Below are positions 12,273 through 22,954 of a DNA stretch of 64,000 nt, piece by piece (within the stretch, counting starts at the first letter, position 1; every line of letters begins with the position of its first letter). The notes under the pieces were generated by a model. It ran no database searches, was not told the DNA's origin, and saw only the letters and a program-made list of their open reading frames with translations. The position numbers and the translations under genes were made by a program. Origin of the DNA: Terfezia claveryi (taxonomy: Eukaryota; Ascomycota; Pezizomycetes; Pezizales; Pezizaceae); the NCBI GenBank assembly GCA_015179025.1, contig WHUX01000041.1, positions 248,001 through 312,000 of the forward strand, written 5' to 3'.

Positions 12273-13169
12273 TGTTGTTTTATTCCTTATATAATTTATT
12301 ATATACTTTTGTATTTCCTATATTACTACAATGTTATATAACTAAGCCTCTCGGTTGAAGGAATAGCCTACTACCATCTCCTATTGCTTTATAAACATCC
12401 ATAGCATGCGAAATTTACCATGGGAAGTTCCATGGTACTTGCCATATGAGGACACCCTTATTATAGCCGTATGACCATCGTTTATGGTATGTAACTCATT
12501 ACTATGGCCACATGACCATCGTTTATAGTGTGTGACTCATTACTATAGCCACATGACCCCTTTTGTACAGTGCACTACCTTCTGGTATGCCACCCTTTAT
12601 TGTATTTATTTTCTTAGTCATCAGATCTTAGAGGAGTATAAATAGGCCGCTGGATTCCTTCTGGAATCCACAAGAAGCAACAAGCAAGCAGACAGCAGCA
12701 AGTAAGTCTATATTCTGATCAGATCAAGATCATATAGCTTAGATAGCATGAACCATATAAGATAGATTACACCAGTTAATTACTGTTCCCTCTGGAAACA
12801 TCCTACATAGTAATCTTCCTACCCTTCTAAGGTCTTACCTCAGCAGAACTGAAATACACAAATGTCTGTACCTATAGATATAGATTGTATAAACGGTACC
12901 GAATGAATACTGTCTAGTACCATTCATTAAATTTTTTTTAACTTACTTACCTAATCTTTACTTTAAATCTAAGGCCTGATCAACCTTCGGATACTTTTAT
13001 TATACTCATGCAAGTGTATACAATTCGACACCCAAATGTACATATAAAATCGATATCATTATTCAACTAGCTAGCCAACAAAAAAATTCCACAAACGAGA
13101 CATTAGACTCTCAACTACAGTACATCAACAAAAGACTTAGAAGCAAGCTAAGCAAAGCTCTAACGGACA
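12273..13169 (+). repeat. 5' LTR of Gypsy family 2 element
   Basis: About 897 bp starting near TGTTGTTTTATTCC and ending CTAACGGACA. Directly after it comes ATGGTATCC, a plausible primer binding site. It is matched by the inverted, decayed LTR at 10745-11602. No 3' LTR partner is present downstream, so the element is 3' truncated. The exact start is uncertain by a few bases. Confidence 0.7.
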
Positions 13170-13745
13170 ATGGTATCCTACATTAAACAATCCCACCCTT
13201 GTTCATAATACTTTTCCCAATAAGATCAACAACTTATCTTGCACTCCTGGCAACTACCATTACATCTGTACCTGTAAATCCAGTATACTATTAAAAAACC
13301 GGCCCCCCAGGTCCCAGGAATAATTAGTCTAAACAACTGAGTATCACAATCCCAAGGCTCAAATCTCGCTGCCTCCACTGCAGCCATTTCCTCCAGAAAA
13401 GAATTACCTCCATTAGAACCTTTCTTAGGCCCAGATATCTCTACCAATACCTCTGCGCCACCAACGTCTACCTCAACACACCAATCAGAAAACATGACAC
13501 TCTTGCCAGAAGAACTAGAACTAGATTCTAGACTAGTAGATGAAGAAAAACCAGGACTATAAGAAATATCAGGATCCTGACATCCAGCCTCACTAGCCAC
13601 GTAAGCCACTGAGCCAATAGAACTGTCAGTCGAACAGAGATCATAAGGAACATCAGCTACTACACTATCAGCACAGTAAGGTGCTAAAGAAGAAAAGTAA
13701 CTTGACGATTTTATTACATAACCAGCTGTATTTGGTTACAGACAG
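13170..13745 (+). other. Untranslated leader of Gypsy family 2
   Basis: Lies between the PBS-like ATGGTATCC and gag. It has a 127-codon open frame on the minus strand (13226-13609, Ser/Glu-rich), which I regard as a by-product because it crosses the LTR-proximal region that is also present in the inverted copy. Confidence 0.45.
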
Positions 13746-15701
13746 ATGATGAAATCAGACATAATGGCATCTGAACTTAGTAAGAAGACTAAGAGGTCGA
13801 GACGGTTAACTATGTTACCCGAAGATATTAAGAAATTAGTAGAAGAAACTCCCAAAAAGACCAGATTATTAGTTCCTAACATAGAAGGGAAAATAAATCT
13901 ACCCATAGATATAGAAATAAGAGAACCAGGTGGAGCAGGAACTAAACTATATTTTAGTATGGCTTTGCCTCTTATACCAGAAGAATTTTGGGATAGACAT
14001 TTTCCAACAATTGAGGAGATTTTGAAATATACTCGCTTAATGGGACATGCCCAAGAGTATCATCCTGAAGATACTCGACTCTTAGTAGAAGCTGTAGTAA
14101 AATACTATTTATGTCTAACACCTTACCCATTCAAAGAAAAGGACTTAGAAATAAACGCATTTTTAAGTAAGAAATTAAAGAAACCTATAGTTCTACTTTT
14201 AAGGAAACCGAATTGGGTAATAAACAACTGGGAAGAAATAATGGCATTCATGATGAGCGGCACTCATTTAGAAGAATCAGCATATATAGCGGAGGATTTT
14301 TTAAATCCTAGCAAAGAACTTTCAAAAGTGTTCTTGAGAACACCAAAAGATTAATCGAAAGGCAAAAGTCGAGCATCTGAGACACTAGAAAGAAGGACTA
14401 GGTCAGCCAAAGAACCAGATGATAAAGACCAACCACCAAAAGATATAGAATTACCAGAAGACAATGATAATCTAGACACAGGACTAGACCAACAGAAGCA
14501 GAAAACACAAGGAGGAGGACGAGACCCCGATGATAGCGGAGATAATAGCTCGGACTCTGATAAGGCATTGTCAGTTGTAAGTCAAACTCTTAAAAGAAAG
14601 CCCAAACAAGGAAAATCAGTTGAATACTAGCAATGGGAATCTACAACAGGAATGGTTACAATGGGTAACCATAAAGTAATGAATGCTTTAAAAAGAATAA
14701 AGATTGATCTACTTGAAAAAATAAGAGGAGAAGACAAAAAATGGCAAGACTCATAATATTTTTACTCTTGAGCCATAGTAATGCAACGTTGGTTTGTTAT
14801 CAAAGGAATAGATTTAGAAGGCGCTTCAGCTTTAGAAATTGTTGGATTCAGGATAGAAGGGAGCGTGCTCCCTAGTTATAATCAATTCCTAAGAGAAAAA
14901 GAAAAGAATGCGACATTCTTTACTAGATTCATACTAGCGCTAAGAGATTTTCTGATACCTTCTACTACTAAGGACATTTTGTGGAAACGATGGGAGACAG
15001 CTACACCATATAAGGACGGACGTCACATGGGAATTAAACAGTTCACCAACTGGCTTACTGAAATGCAAATCAAATTGATTGATAAGGATGGCAAACAATC
15101 AATATTATAGGAAGTAAAAAGAAGAAAGTTTCTTAAGCACCTGCCACTATATATGTCAGCTACTTTAATTCCTTTAATTAAAGAAGAATGGTTATATGAT
15201 CAACTCAAGTATCAAGCGGAGTCATATGAAGCTTCTAAAAAAGATATTGCCCTACTACCCACAACAAATACATCTCAACGACAATACCCTCGGAATGAAA
15301 ATCGAAGTTACAGTCCATACAGGGACCAGAATCAACAACAAAAAATAGGATTTAATTCTAGTAGCAATCTCAATACCAAACACAATACAGAAAAATGGAA
15401 GAACTCAGATTGGGACACCATCACAAAAAAATTGGATCAAAAGATGAAGATGCAATTAATTAGAGACAAGAAATATCTATGGTATGGAAACTCTGGACAC
15501 TCCTATAAGGACTATAGGAAACGACAAAATAAGGTACCCATGTATACAGCTGCACAAGATTTAGCTATACCGATAGCCATCAAGGATAAAAGCAATAAGG
15601 ATAAAATCAAGGAACGACCCTTATCAAGACAGGTACTAGATTTTAGCAAGGTATTCATTAAAGCTAACAAACATCCCGCACTAGATTTAATTAAACTCTA
15701 A
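13746..15701 (+). pseudogene. Gag of Gypsy family 2, zinc knuckle destroyed
   Basis: An open frame 13746-14354 (202 codons, starting MMKSDIMASEL) is followed after stops by 14781-15110 and 15153-15701, which together read as one gag. The capsid-like part contains RWFVIKGIDLEGA...FKSYNQF-type sequence. Near 15469-15516 the nucleocapsid knuckle reads Y-X2-Y-X4-H-X4-Y: all three cysteines have become tyrosine, each TAT or TAC where TGT or TGC is expected, while the histidine is kept. This is a clear G-to-A signature. Confidence 0.7.
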
Positions 15702-15719
15702 ACAAAGGGAGAAGACTTA

Positions 15720-18047
15720 ATTAATTCTCAATTTGTATACCTATATAAAATACTGACTAGAAGTATTGAGAAGAAATTATTAAGTACTGTAATTAAAGGT
15801 TTAACAGGAATGATAGATAAAGCTTGTACTATTAAACTAGATTGGATAGGTTATGTAGAAGAACAAATGTACTATATAGCTCATTTGACTGGATGGGATA
15901 TGATACTAGAAGAACCTGCTCTCAGTAAAGTGCGAGCAATAATTCCTGCCCATTAGGAACCAGTTACTATCCAACCAGAAAACATTCCACGATTCTAGCT
16001 AAGTGTATGGAAGGAATCTAGAACCATGGCAAATGGTATAAGATCAGCGTATATACAGGTCAACTGTGAATCAGTAAAAGATTATAGTGAACCAGATAAT
16101 TGGGAAAATATTAGTAACGTAGTAGAAACTGATTCAGAAAGAGAACTCGTGATAGCTGTTTCTATAGTATAGAAATAATTCAACTCTATAATGGAGTTTC
16201 CCTTATTATTTCCCATGACAATTCCATAGGAATTAACTCTACTAAGAAAAATTAATTACTCTATTAAACCAAAAGCAGGAGCTACTTGGATACCAAAATG
16301 GCGACCTTCAGGACATCTATTTAGACAACAAATCCATGACAAATTAGTTGAAGAAGAAGCATCAGATCACATATATAGAGTAGAAAATGACACAAATGCT
16401 GTTATCATGTTCACTATCCCTAAACAAGATAAACTAGAAGAAGCCAGACACATCAATAACTGTCAAGACTCAATTTAGCTGTCGAAACAGACTACACCCT
16501 ATTGCCAGATATTAATGAAGCAATTGAACTAGTAGTGGAGAATTCCATTTGGACTAAACTCGACTTAGTTGATGATTTTTTAAATATTAGAAATAATAAA
16601 GAATCTAAGCAATACTCTACCTTTTTATGTCAAATGGGATATTTTAGAAGTAGAATTATGTAACAAGGAGATTGTAATACACCTGCTACCATGGTTTGTA
16701 TTATGTGTGAAATTTTTAAGGATATAGTCGATAAAAATTTAATCATCTATATTGATGATATTATTATATTCTCCAAAACATATAAAGAACATGTAGAATT
16801 ATTGAAGAAAGTACTTCAATATCTATAGGATGAGAAATTCTATCTCAAAGAAAGCAAATACCAGTTCTTTACTCCAAGATTGGAAATCTTAGGACATGTT
16901 TTGATATCAGATGGATTATATGTAGACCCGAAGAAGAGGACTACTATATTAACATTTCCAACTCCTATAAAAAAAAAGAATCTTAGAGGATTCCTTGGAA
17001 TTGTTAATTATCTCAGTAGATTTATTCCTGACTTGGCATTGTATGCAAGCACCCTGTCAGAACTGCAAGGAGAAACAAAGAAATAGGAATGGACAGATAC
17101 TCATAATGCAGTGTTTGAAAAACTCAAGGAACTCGTGAATTCCCCACATGTTTTAAAACCCTAGAATAATGAATCTACCGAACCCAAATATTTAGTTTGT
17201 GATGCTAGTGATATAGGACTAGGATCGTAGATAGGTCAAGGACTGTTAACATATATCAGACCATCATGCTTCTACTCTAGTAAATTTAATCTAGCATAAC
17301 TTAATTATCCTACCTTTCAAAAGGAATTATTAGCGATTATTGACTCATAAAAATTTTTTGAGGCATAACTAAGAGGTTACAAGTTCACTATCCTTACCAA
17401 CCACAAACCATTAGTAACCTTTTATACTCAAACACTTGCAAGTCAAAACTGAGGTGATAGCAAGATTACCTAATGGAATTTAATACAGACATACAGCATA
17501 CTGCAGGAAAGGAAAATTTGATAGGAGATACTCTATTAAGAAAGCATAAATACTTGGACACTCCCACCACCAAGGATAATTATATTTTCAATAGTATCGA
17601 TCCTCCTAACTATACCTACAACTGCAATATTTCTACCAACACTTTAAGAACTTTCCACTTACCAGAAACCTCTACTCAGAACAATATGGTTTCTTGTAGA
17701 GCTATCAATTTCAAGCATGTCGACTGTGACTTCAACAAATATCGTGGTAGAGCTGAAGAACTTGGACACCATATCTTCTGTCTATACTTCAATGGCATCC
17801 CAGACAAAGAAAGTGAATATGACATGATAAAAAAAGAAGAGTCCTCAGATGATGAGACTCTATCTACCATAATAGAAGAAGTTTTTAGTGGGTATGATCA
17901 TGTACCAATATAAATAAGAACAAACCCTTAACAGTTCTTGAACTAAGATATAGGCCTCCATCTTTTGAAAACGCACAATAAAACACCCTTGCTCCTAAAG
18001 AAGCAAAGGAAATTGCTATTGACCCATCAGCAAGAAATCGTGTTTGC
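15720..18047 (+). pseudogene. Pol of Gypsy family 2 (protease remnant, RT, RNase H)
   Basis: The RT region runs about 16240-16860, with the catalytic box YIDD intact at about 16749-16760, then the thumb/connection (GHVLISDGL, LRGFLGIVNYLSRFIP at about 16893-17040) and RNase H (DASDIGLGS about 17200, ELLAIIDS about 17325, AGKENLIGDTL about 17503). A conserved but unnamed downstream region (17550-17913) ends at TAA. At least ten in-frame stops, mostly TAG/TAA replacing CAG, CAA or TGG. Integrase is missing. Confidence 0.78.
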
Positions 18048-18053
18048 GTTCTA

Positions 18054-18720
18054 TGCGTCCGGACGCACAGGACGCACAGGACGCACAGGACGAAAACTCA
18101 AAATCAGGACGCCAAAGCTCGGTGCTCATGCGTCAGGATGCACTAGTAGTTTGCACGCGCACTTGGGACGCAACGCACTCTGCTCCCGCTCCTGGACACA
18201 ACACATGGGCGTGGCAGTGCTCTCTCTCCTGGGACGCAAGACATATGTGCTTCTGCTCCTGGGACGCAAAGCTAATTCGAACTTGATCCCAACGCATTTG
18301 GTAGGTGAACCCATATCCCTGACGTCTTTGTAAGTTGCGCCTGCATCCCTGATGTAAATCCGAATTAAGAACCGTTCCAGACGCTGTCGCAAGCACAACC
18401 TGCTTCCCCAATGCCATTGGTTTATTGCTTACTCTTCCCTAACGCTTACGCAAATTCCTGTACGTCCTCAACTCTGAGGTAGTCAAAGCTCATGTTGCCA
18501 ACGCAGGGTTCCCGACCTTGTTCATCAGGGATACATTAGGATCAAGTGGGTGAATTCAGGATGGGCATTAGGCATGGTACCTAGTTCTAGTTTGATATTA
18601 TATACATTTGACTTCTACCTAGCTAATCTCTACCCCTCCCAAAAAAAAAACCCTGGAAAAAAAGAAAATTAATGCAAAGTCAGAAAACAAAACGCCAATA
18701 AATCCACCCCATGTAATCCC
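18054..18720. repeat. GC-rich repeat region with GGACGCACA units
   Basis: Begins with the palindrome GCGTCCGGACGC and three to four tandem copies of GGACGCACA (18060-18092). Several spaced copies of a CTCCTGGGACGCAA-like motif follow (about 18170, 18192, 18226, 18256). The reading frames here are by-products. Such dense short motifs are typical of subterminal regions of cut-and-paste transposons. A related GCGTCTGGACGCAC sequence occurs inverted at about 26539-26553. Confidence 0.5.
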
Positions 18721-18725
18721 CAAGC

Positions 18726-20064
18726 TTATTCGTCTATGTCAAGATTATTCTCGGTCTGCTCATCATCAGAGGTTTGGTGTTCATCGTCTTGCACATCAAA
18801 GATGGAGTTAGCCTTGAATGGGTAATGAGTATAGAGAGACGTAAAACTTACCAAGAGAGTGGTCTTCATCCTCTTCAGCGTGAGCCAGGCGCCGCATGCC
18901 ATCGGGAATGCGTTGCCATGCAAGCTGAGTTACTTGTTTAGCCTGGAGAAGTTCTTGGATGAGCTCAGCTTCAAAGGCTGAGGTATCACCAATGTTGAGG
19001 GGTTGGTCTTATTCCAGACATCCCTTGAGTTGTGCAGCTGCCAATCGTGCACCTATATCTGCCTTTATGGGAGCCAAGAGGAGCGTACGTACTTTCCTGG
19101 GGTGTGCATTCCAGGTGGCTAGAAAGCGTTTGTATATTGCTATACACGTCAAAACGTGACCTCGTTACGTCGAATTAGAAGTACTTACAAATGGATGTAT
19201 CATATTTGAAATCCCCAGTTTTGGGTGGTTCCACATACACCCCTGTGGTCCATGACTTTAGGCAATGATGCATCGCAGAGGTGACAAGGCAAATGAACAC
19301 TTCGTTGATAGAATCAAAGAAGGTTTCATCGAAATTCCCGCGCATCTTGACTGAGGCAAAATACTTGTGGAAAATAACATCCGTTATTTCACTCGCTCGG
19401 AAATGCCTTTGGTGGGTCTGTATGAGTTAGACATATCAGACTTCCGACGCTGTAAGGAACCTTTACCTCTCGGCCATCAGCGCAGCAAATGAACTGATCC
19501 TCTAGTAACAGGTATTTCACTTGCTCAGCAATCTCATGTTATGGCAGCTTGGATAACCCAAAGACCTCGACAATGTTGTATTTACATTCGTAAACAAGAT
19601 GGGAGCGAGTTCGTGAATGTATGCTGCGGAGCTGTGTGAGTTTAGATTAACATCTGACACCACAGATAGGGAATATTACATACATGCGTGTTTGTGATTT
19701 TGACACGTTCCAGTTCTTGGCCAGTGTCCTCTTGCGCCTTAATCCAGCTTACAGACAACAGTTGCTGGATCTCCTCTGCATTCAGCATAGGATTTGCGAA
19801 CAAAGTATAGTAATGCACATGCGAGGCCGCTCGAGTCGTGAGTTCCTTGTATTGCTCTAGTATAGTGAAGAATGAGCGTGATCTCGGCCCGACGCGAGAC
19901 GGCTTCTTGGCCATACGGTCAGGCCCATCCTCCTGATGTGTATTATAGTCTTCTGAGTCCAAGCTGAACCTATCACTTGGTGCATTACTCATACCAGAGC
20001 GGTGTGAGTATGCAGCCGCCCTCTGCCAGCAGAGAGTGGCGGTGGGGAGGACTATGTACATCAT
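18726..20064 (-). pseudogene. DUF6532-like protein gene with two in-frame stops
   Basis: Five exons are inferred: 20064-19684, 19631-19467, 19417-19189, 19139-18852, 18812-18726. The 39 bp between the last two may instead be coding, as it stays in frame. Introns of 49-52 bp have good GT-AG ends and the frame is kept throughout. The middle (RHFRASEITDVIFHKYF, then LVTSAMHHCLKSWTTGVY and IYKRFLATW) resembles the fungal DUF6532 family, often found near transposons; function unknown. The C-terminus is acidic. Two TAA stops (near 19540 and 19033) sit where CAA would fit, so the gene is probably dead. The true start could be an internal ATG near 19992. Confidence 0.6.
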
Positions 20065-20099
20065 GGTCAGCCAGACTGATCCTGATTTAGTTGTGGGGT

Positions 20100-20636
20100 G
20101 GTACTCACTCGCACCCTGGAACTCGGTATGAGGGCAGCACCATAGTCAATGTGCGCTTTTCTTGTAGGGCATGTGGCATCCGACGTGGCATGTCGTTTGG
20201 AGAGTTGTATGTGAGGAGGCTGCAGTACAGTCTCCTCAACTTCCTCCCTTTGGTCCCCCTCAGTAACAGTTTGTCATCTTTTAACCCCTTGAGAACTTGG
20301 GCGTCATGACATTATGCAAGGTAGATGTGGGGAACAGGGATAGGCCTATAATTGATGATTAACTTCCTTAATTTCGTACTCAATAGTACCTGCTGCACTT
20401 CGGATTTGTGGATGTAATGGATGAGGATGTTAACAGGAGGCCATAAAGAGTGGACATGGGGGATGAGGAAGTTTATAAGAGGTGATAAAGAGTGGACGTA
20501 AGGAGTTGGGAATTTGGGCTAACCCAGCACACTAGAGATCAATGAGTGATATGCTACATCGAGTATCTTCTATCTGCCTTTAATGCCAATCCTATCTAGA
20601 TAACTAGTATTTTAAAAAAAACTATCTAGATAAACA
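20100..20636. other. Intergenic, no gene seen
   Basis: Normal-composition sequence upstream of the DUF6532-like gene. It contains an imperfect repeat of a CATAAAGAGTGGAC-type motif near 20443 and 20485. Nothing else is recognised. Confidence 0.4.
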
Positions 20637-20800
20637 AACACCCGACTCAACCAGACTAACACCCGACTCAACCAGACTAACACCCGACTAACCCTAAAAG
20701 CACTGAGACTAATCACAAGAAAACCCGACTAACCATAAACGAACTCGACTAACAATAAAAAAAACCAACTAAAAACAAAACAACTAACCCTGAAATAAAA
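20637..20800 (+). repeat. Left array of CCGACTAAC-type repeats
   Basis: Starts ACACCCGACTC, with two exact tandem copies of a 24-bp unit (ACACCCGACTCAACCAGACTA plus AC), then degenerate CCGACTAAC copies to about 20790. The same motifs occur in inverse orientation at 22190-22245. Confidence 0.65.
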
Positions 20801-21007
20801 CCACTAAAATACAACCCGAATAATACTCGACGTCCAAAGTCATATAATGATCCTCACTACCTCCGTTTCCCCCTACTGCCTCCGTTGCCTCAGTTACTAC
20901 TGACCACCTGCAGCAGGTGGCTGATTTGCATTCAGAGGGTTTGGGGAGGTTGGGATGGTGAGGTTGGGGAGTGCGGGTGGGGGTGGAGCTTAGGCATTTA
21001 TCGTCTC

Positions 21008-22171
21008 TCAATAGTATTGGGCTGCGTTCAACCCACGAACTTTGCTCACCATCCGTCGAACACCCAAGAGTCGATTCAATCGAGTAGCCCGACACCCTAC
21101 GGCTACTACCTGACGTGCCTTGACGAGTTGAGGACCAGAGGTAATTTTTGGCCATTTGAGGCATCGAATGTAGCAGTAACCCTCATCATCAGAATCGATG
21201 ATGCCTGCATTTGGGAAGAGGCGCTTGTGCTCCTTCTTGATATTGTTCAGGGTTTCCTGCTGGCAGGCCACTCTTCCACGGAGTTCATACTTGTATTGTT
21301 CGAAAGTATGGTCTTTTGTAGGCATCTGACACCGACGGACCCCAGCGACATTACGTACATTCGCATCAGAATCTTTGGCAAAATCTTTATATTCGTTCCG
21401 GGGGATAAACTTCTTAAGTTTGAAGTAAGGATCGGCTCGGGGGGGGTATTGGCTCTTGGGGGTACAGAATGGAGTAACACCATTAGGCATACTGGGTCAC
21501 TTTTAGACATTCGGAAAAATGCCTTCACCTCTGCATCACAACGGAGACCGGTATAGTTGGCAGGAAAGCTGAGGTTAGGAGGGTTCGAGTCTCTGAGTGC
21601 GCCCAATATTTCTTGAACCTTTCGATCGGCAGGAACATGAGCTTTGACCATATCCCAAATCCCGTCTAGAGTCATTGTCTGAATAACCCCTAATCTCCTC
21701 CTATCCCGTTCATCCCAGATCTACCCATTGATATCCCTATGCCCTCCTATCTCAGGATCACATACCCAGAATGCCACTGCTGTCCCTGCAGCTTCGCCGG
21801 CATCGGAGATGTCATCTTCTTCATTGGAGTTCTTATGATCATGTGCCCTCTTTCGAGCATACTTAATAGCCAGGTTTTTTGATGTCTCGGAACGTTTCTT
21901 CAGGCAATCTTATAATAGTGCCTCTAGTGCCTTTTTGTGGGACTTGGACCCACCGGCCAGTCGATTCTTATGGAACTCCTAAATCTAGTTAGGCTGTAAG
22001 CAGCAATGATAAGAGCATCTTTCTCATTTTGGCTTGCTGAGGCCCAACTTCGAATTGAATGTTGGGTACAATAGTCCTTGACAGCATTGCGCCATGATGT
22101 GTAGTCGGCATCTCGAGTATTCCACCCCAAGTCGGTCTTCGAGTTCTAATTAGGTTCTTCGGAGTAACCAT
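21008..22171 (-). pseudogene. Unrecognised protein gene between inverted repeat arrays
   Basis: A broken coding region read on the minus strand. Fragments are 22130 down to about 21960 (WNTRDADYTSWRNAVKDYC), about 21940-21247 (SETSKNLAIKYARKRAHDH, then TLDGIWDMVKAHVP) and, after a frameshift near 21480, 21490-21008 (FKLKKFIPRNEYKDFAKDSD, GRVACQQETLNNIKKEHKR). Together they would give about 370-390 residues: basic, helical in character, with an acidic patch (NSNEEDD). I recognise no domain. It lies wholly between the inverted CCGACTAAC arrays, so it may be the gene of a small transposon or cargo. There are at least two stops and one frameshift. Confidence 0.45.
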
Positions 22172-22189
22172 TTTGGTTAAATATGGGTC

Positions 22190-22245
22190 GTGTTAGTCTA
22201 GTCTGGGTTAGTCGGGTTGTCCTCCTCGTGCGTCGGGTGTGAGTT
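22190..22245 (-). repeat. Right array of CCGACTAAC-type repeats (inverted)
   Basis: Read on the minus strand it starts ACACCCGACG and contains CAACCCGACTAACCCAGACTAG. It is the inverse counterpart of 20637-20800 and lies 19 bp upstream of the ATG of the unrecognised gene. Confidence 0.6.
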
Positions 22246-22680
22246 TGGCTAAATAGAGGATTACCTTATACGGAAATGTGCCTAAATAAGATCTTGGTGT
22301 TACGCTCAATGCAAAGGTGGCTGTTGTTTAAGTGGATACAGTACATAGATTAGGAATGATGATTCACTATGACTCGACGGAGTACATGGGTCTTTTACAT
22401 ACTACATGGGCAAAGGCCGTCATTTGAGCTTTGAAATCATGACTATTTGAGGTCAAACTTCAAAATGGATAGAAAGTAATGCATGTGCTGGGTCATGTCT
22501 GAACCCAATGGCACTAGCCCACTCCAGGACAAGCTTGGTCTACAAGTATACTAGGGTAGTATATACAACACGGTAATATGCACACGGGAACAACCTCAAG
22601 TTTGCTTCGAATATTAATAAATTCCAAGATTACTACACTAATGTTGTACATATAGCTTTATTGTTACTTATTTTGCATAA

Positions 22681-22765
22681 TGAGTTATAGTGTAGTGGTT
22701 AGGGATCGAGTTGACATTGAGCTTATCTAGGTGACTAGCAAGACATGGGTTCGATTCTTCTTCAG
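22681..22765 (+). ncRNA. tRNA-like sequence (class II type), possibly a SINE head
   Basis: Contains an A-box-like TAGTGTAGTGG, a 5-bp stem around a 7-nt loop (GAGTT/AGCTT), a small extra arm CTAG-GTGA-CTAG, a B-box GGTTCGATTC at 22748-22757 and a T-rich run behind. The acceptor and T stems pair poorly and position 33 is not T, so it is unlikely to be a working tRNA. Confidence 0.4.
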
Positions 22766-22954
22766 TTTTTTACTTTTTAATTTTTATTAGTTCGCCAAGG
22801 AACTCATAATTAGACAGTCGTCCGACTGCACCAGGGAAACCCCCGATGAGCTTAGCAGAACACTTAAACAACATCATTTCGCAAAATCACTTCAAACTTC
22901 GCTTTTTACCACTCACCAATTGCGAAACTACCCCACAGATACCTAACTTCTAAA

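Larger units (their letters stand above)
12273..18050 (+). mobile_element. Ty3/Gypsy family 2 element, 3' truncated
   Basis: LTR, leader (13170-13745), gag (13746-about 15700) and pol with RT and RNase H (to about 17550), then a weak Asp/Glu-rich region to about 18047. No integrase, chromodomain or 3' LTR is seen before GC-rich GGACGCACA repeats begin at about 18054. Its sequence is unrelated to copies A-E at the level visible here, so it is a second Gypsy lineage. Many TAG/TAA stops. Confidence 0.8.

Noticed and set aside
13226..13609. 127-codon minus-strand frame in the Gypsy family 2 leader
   Set aside because: No recognisable domain. It begins in sequence shared with the inverted copy next to the LTR, so it is more likely a chance frame in the leader.
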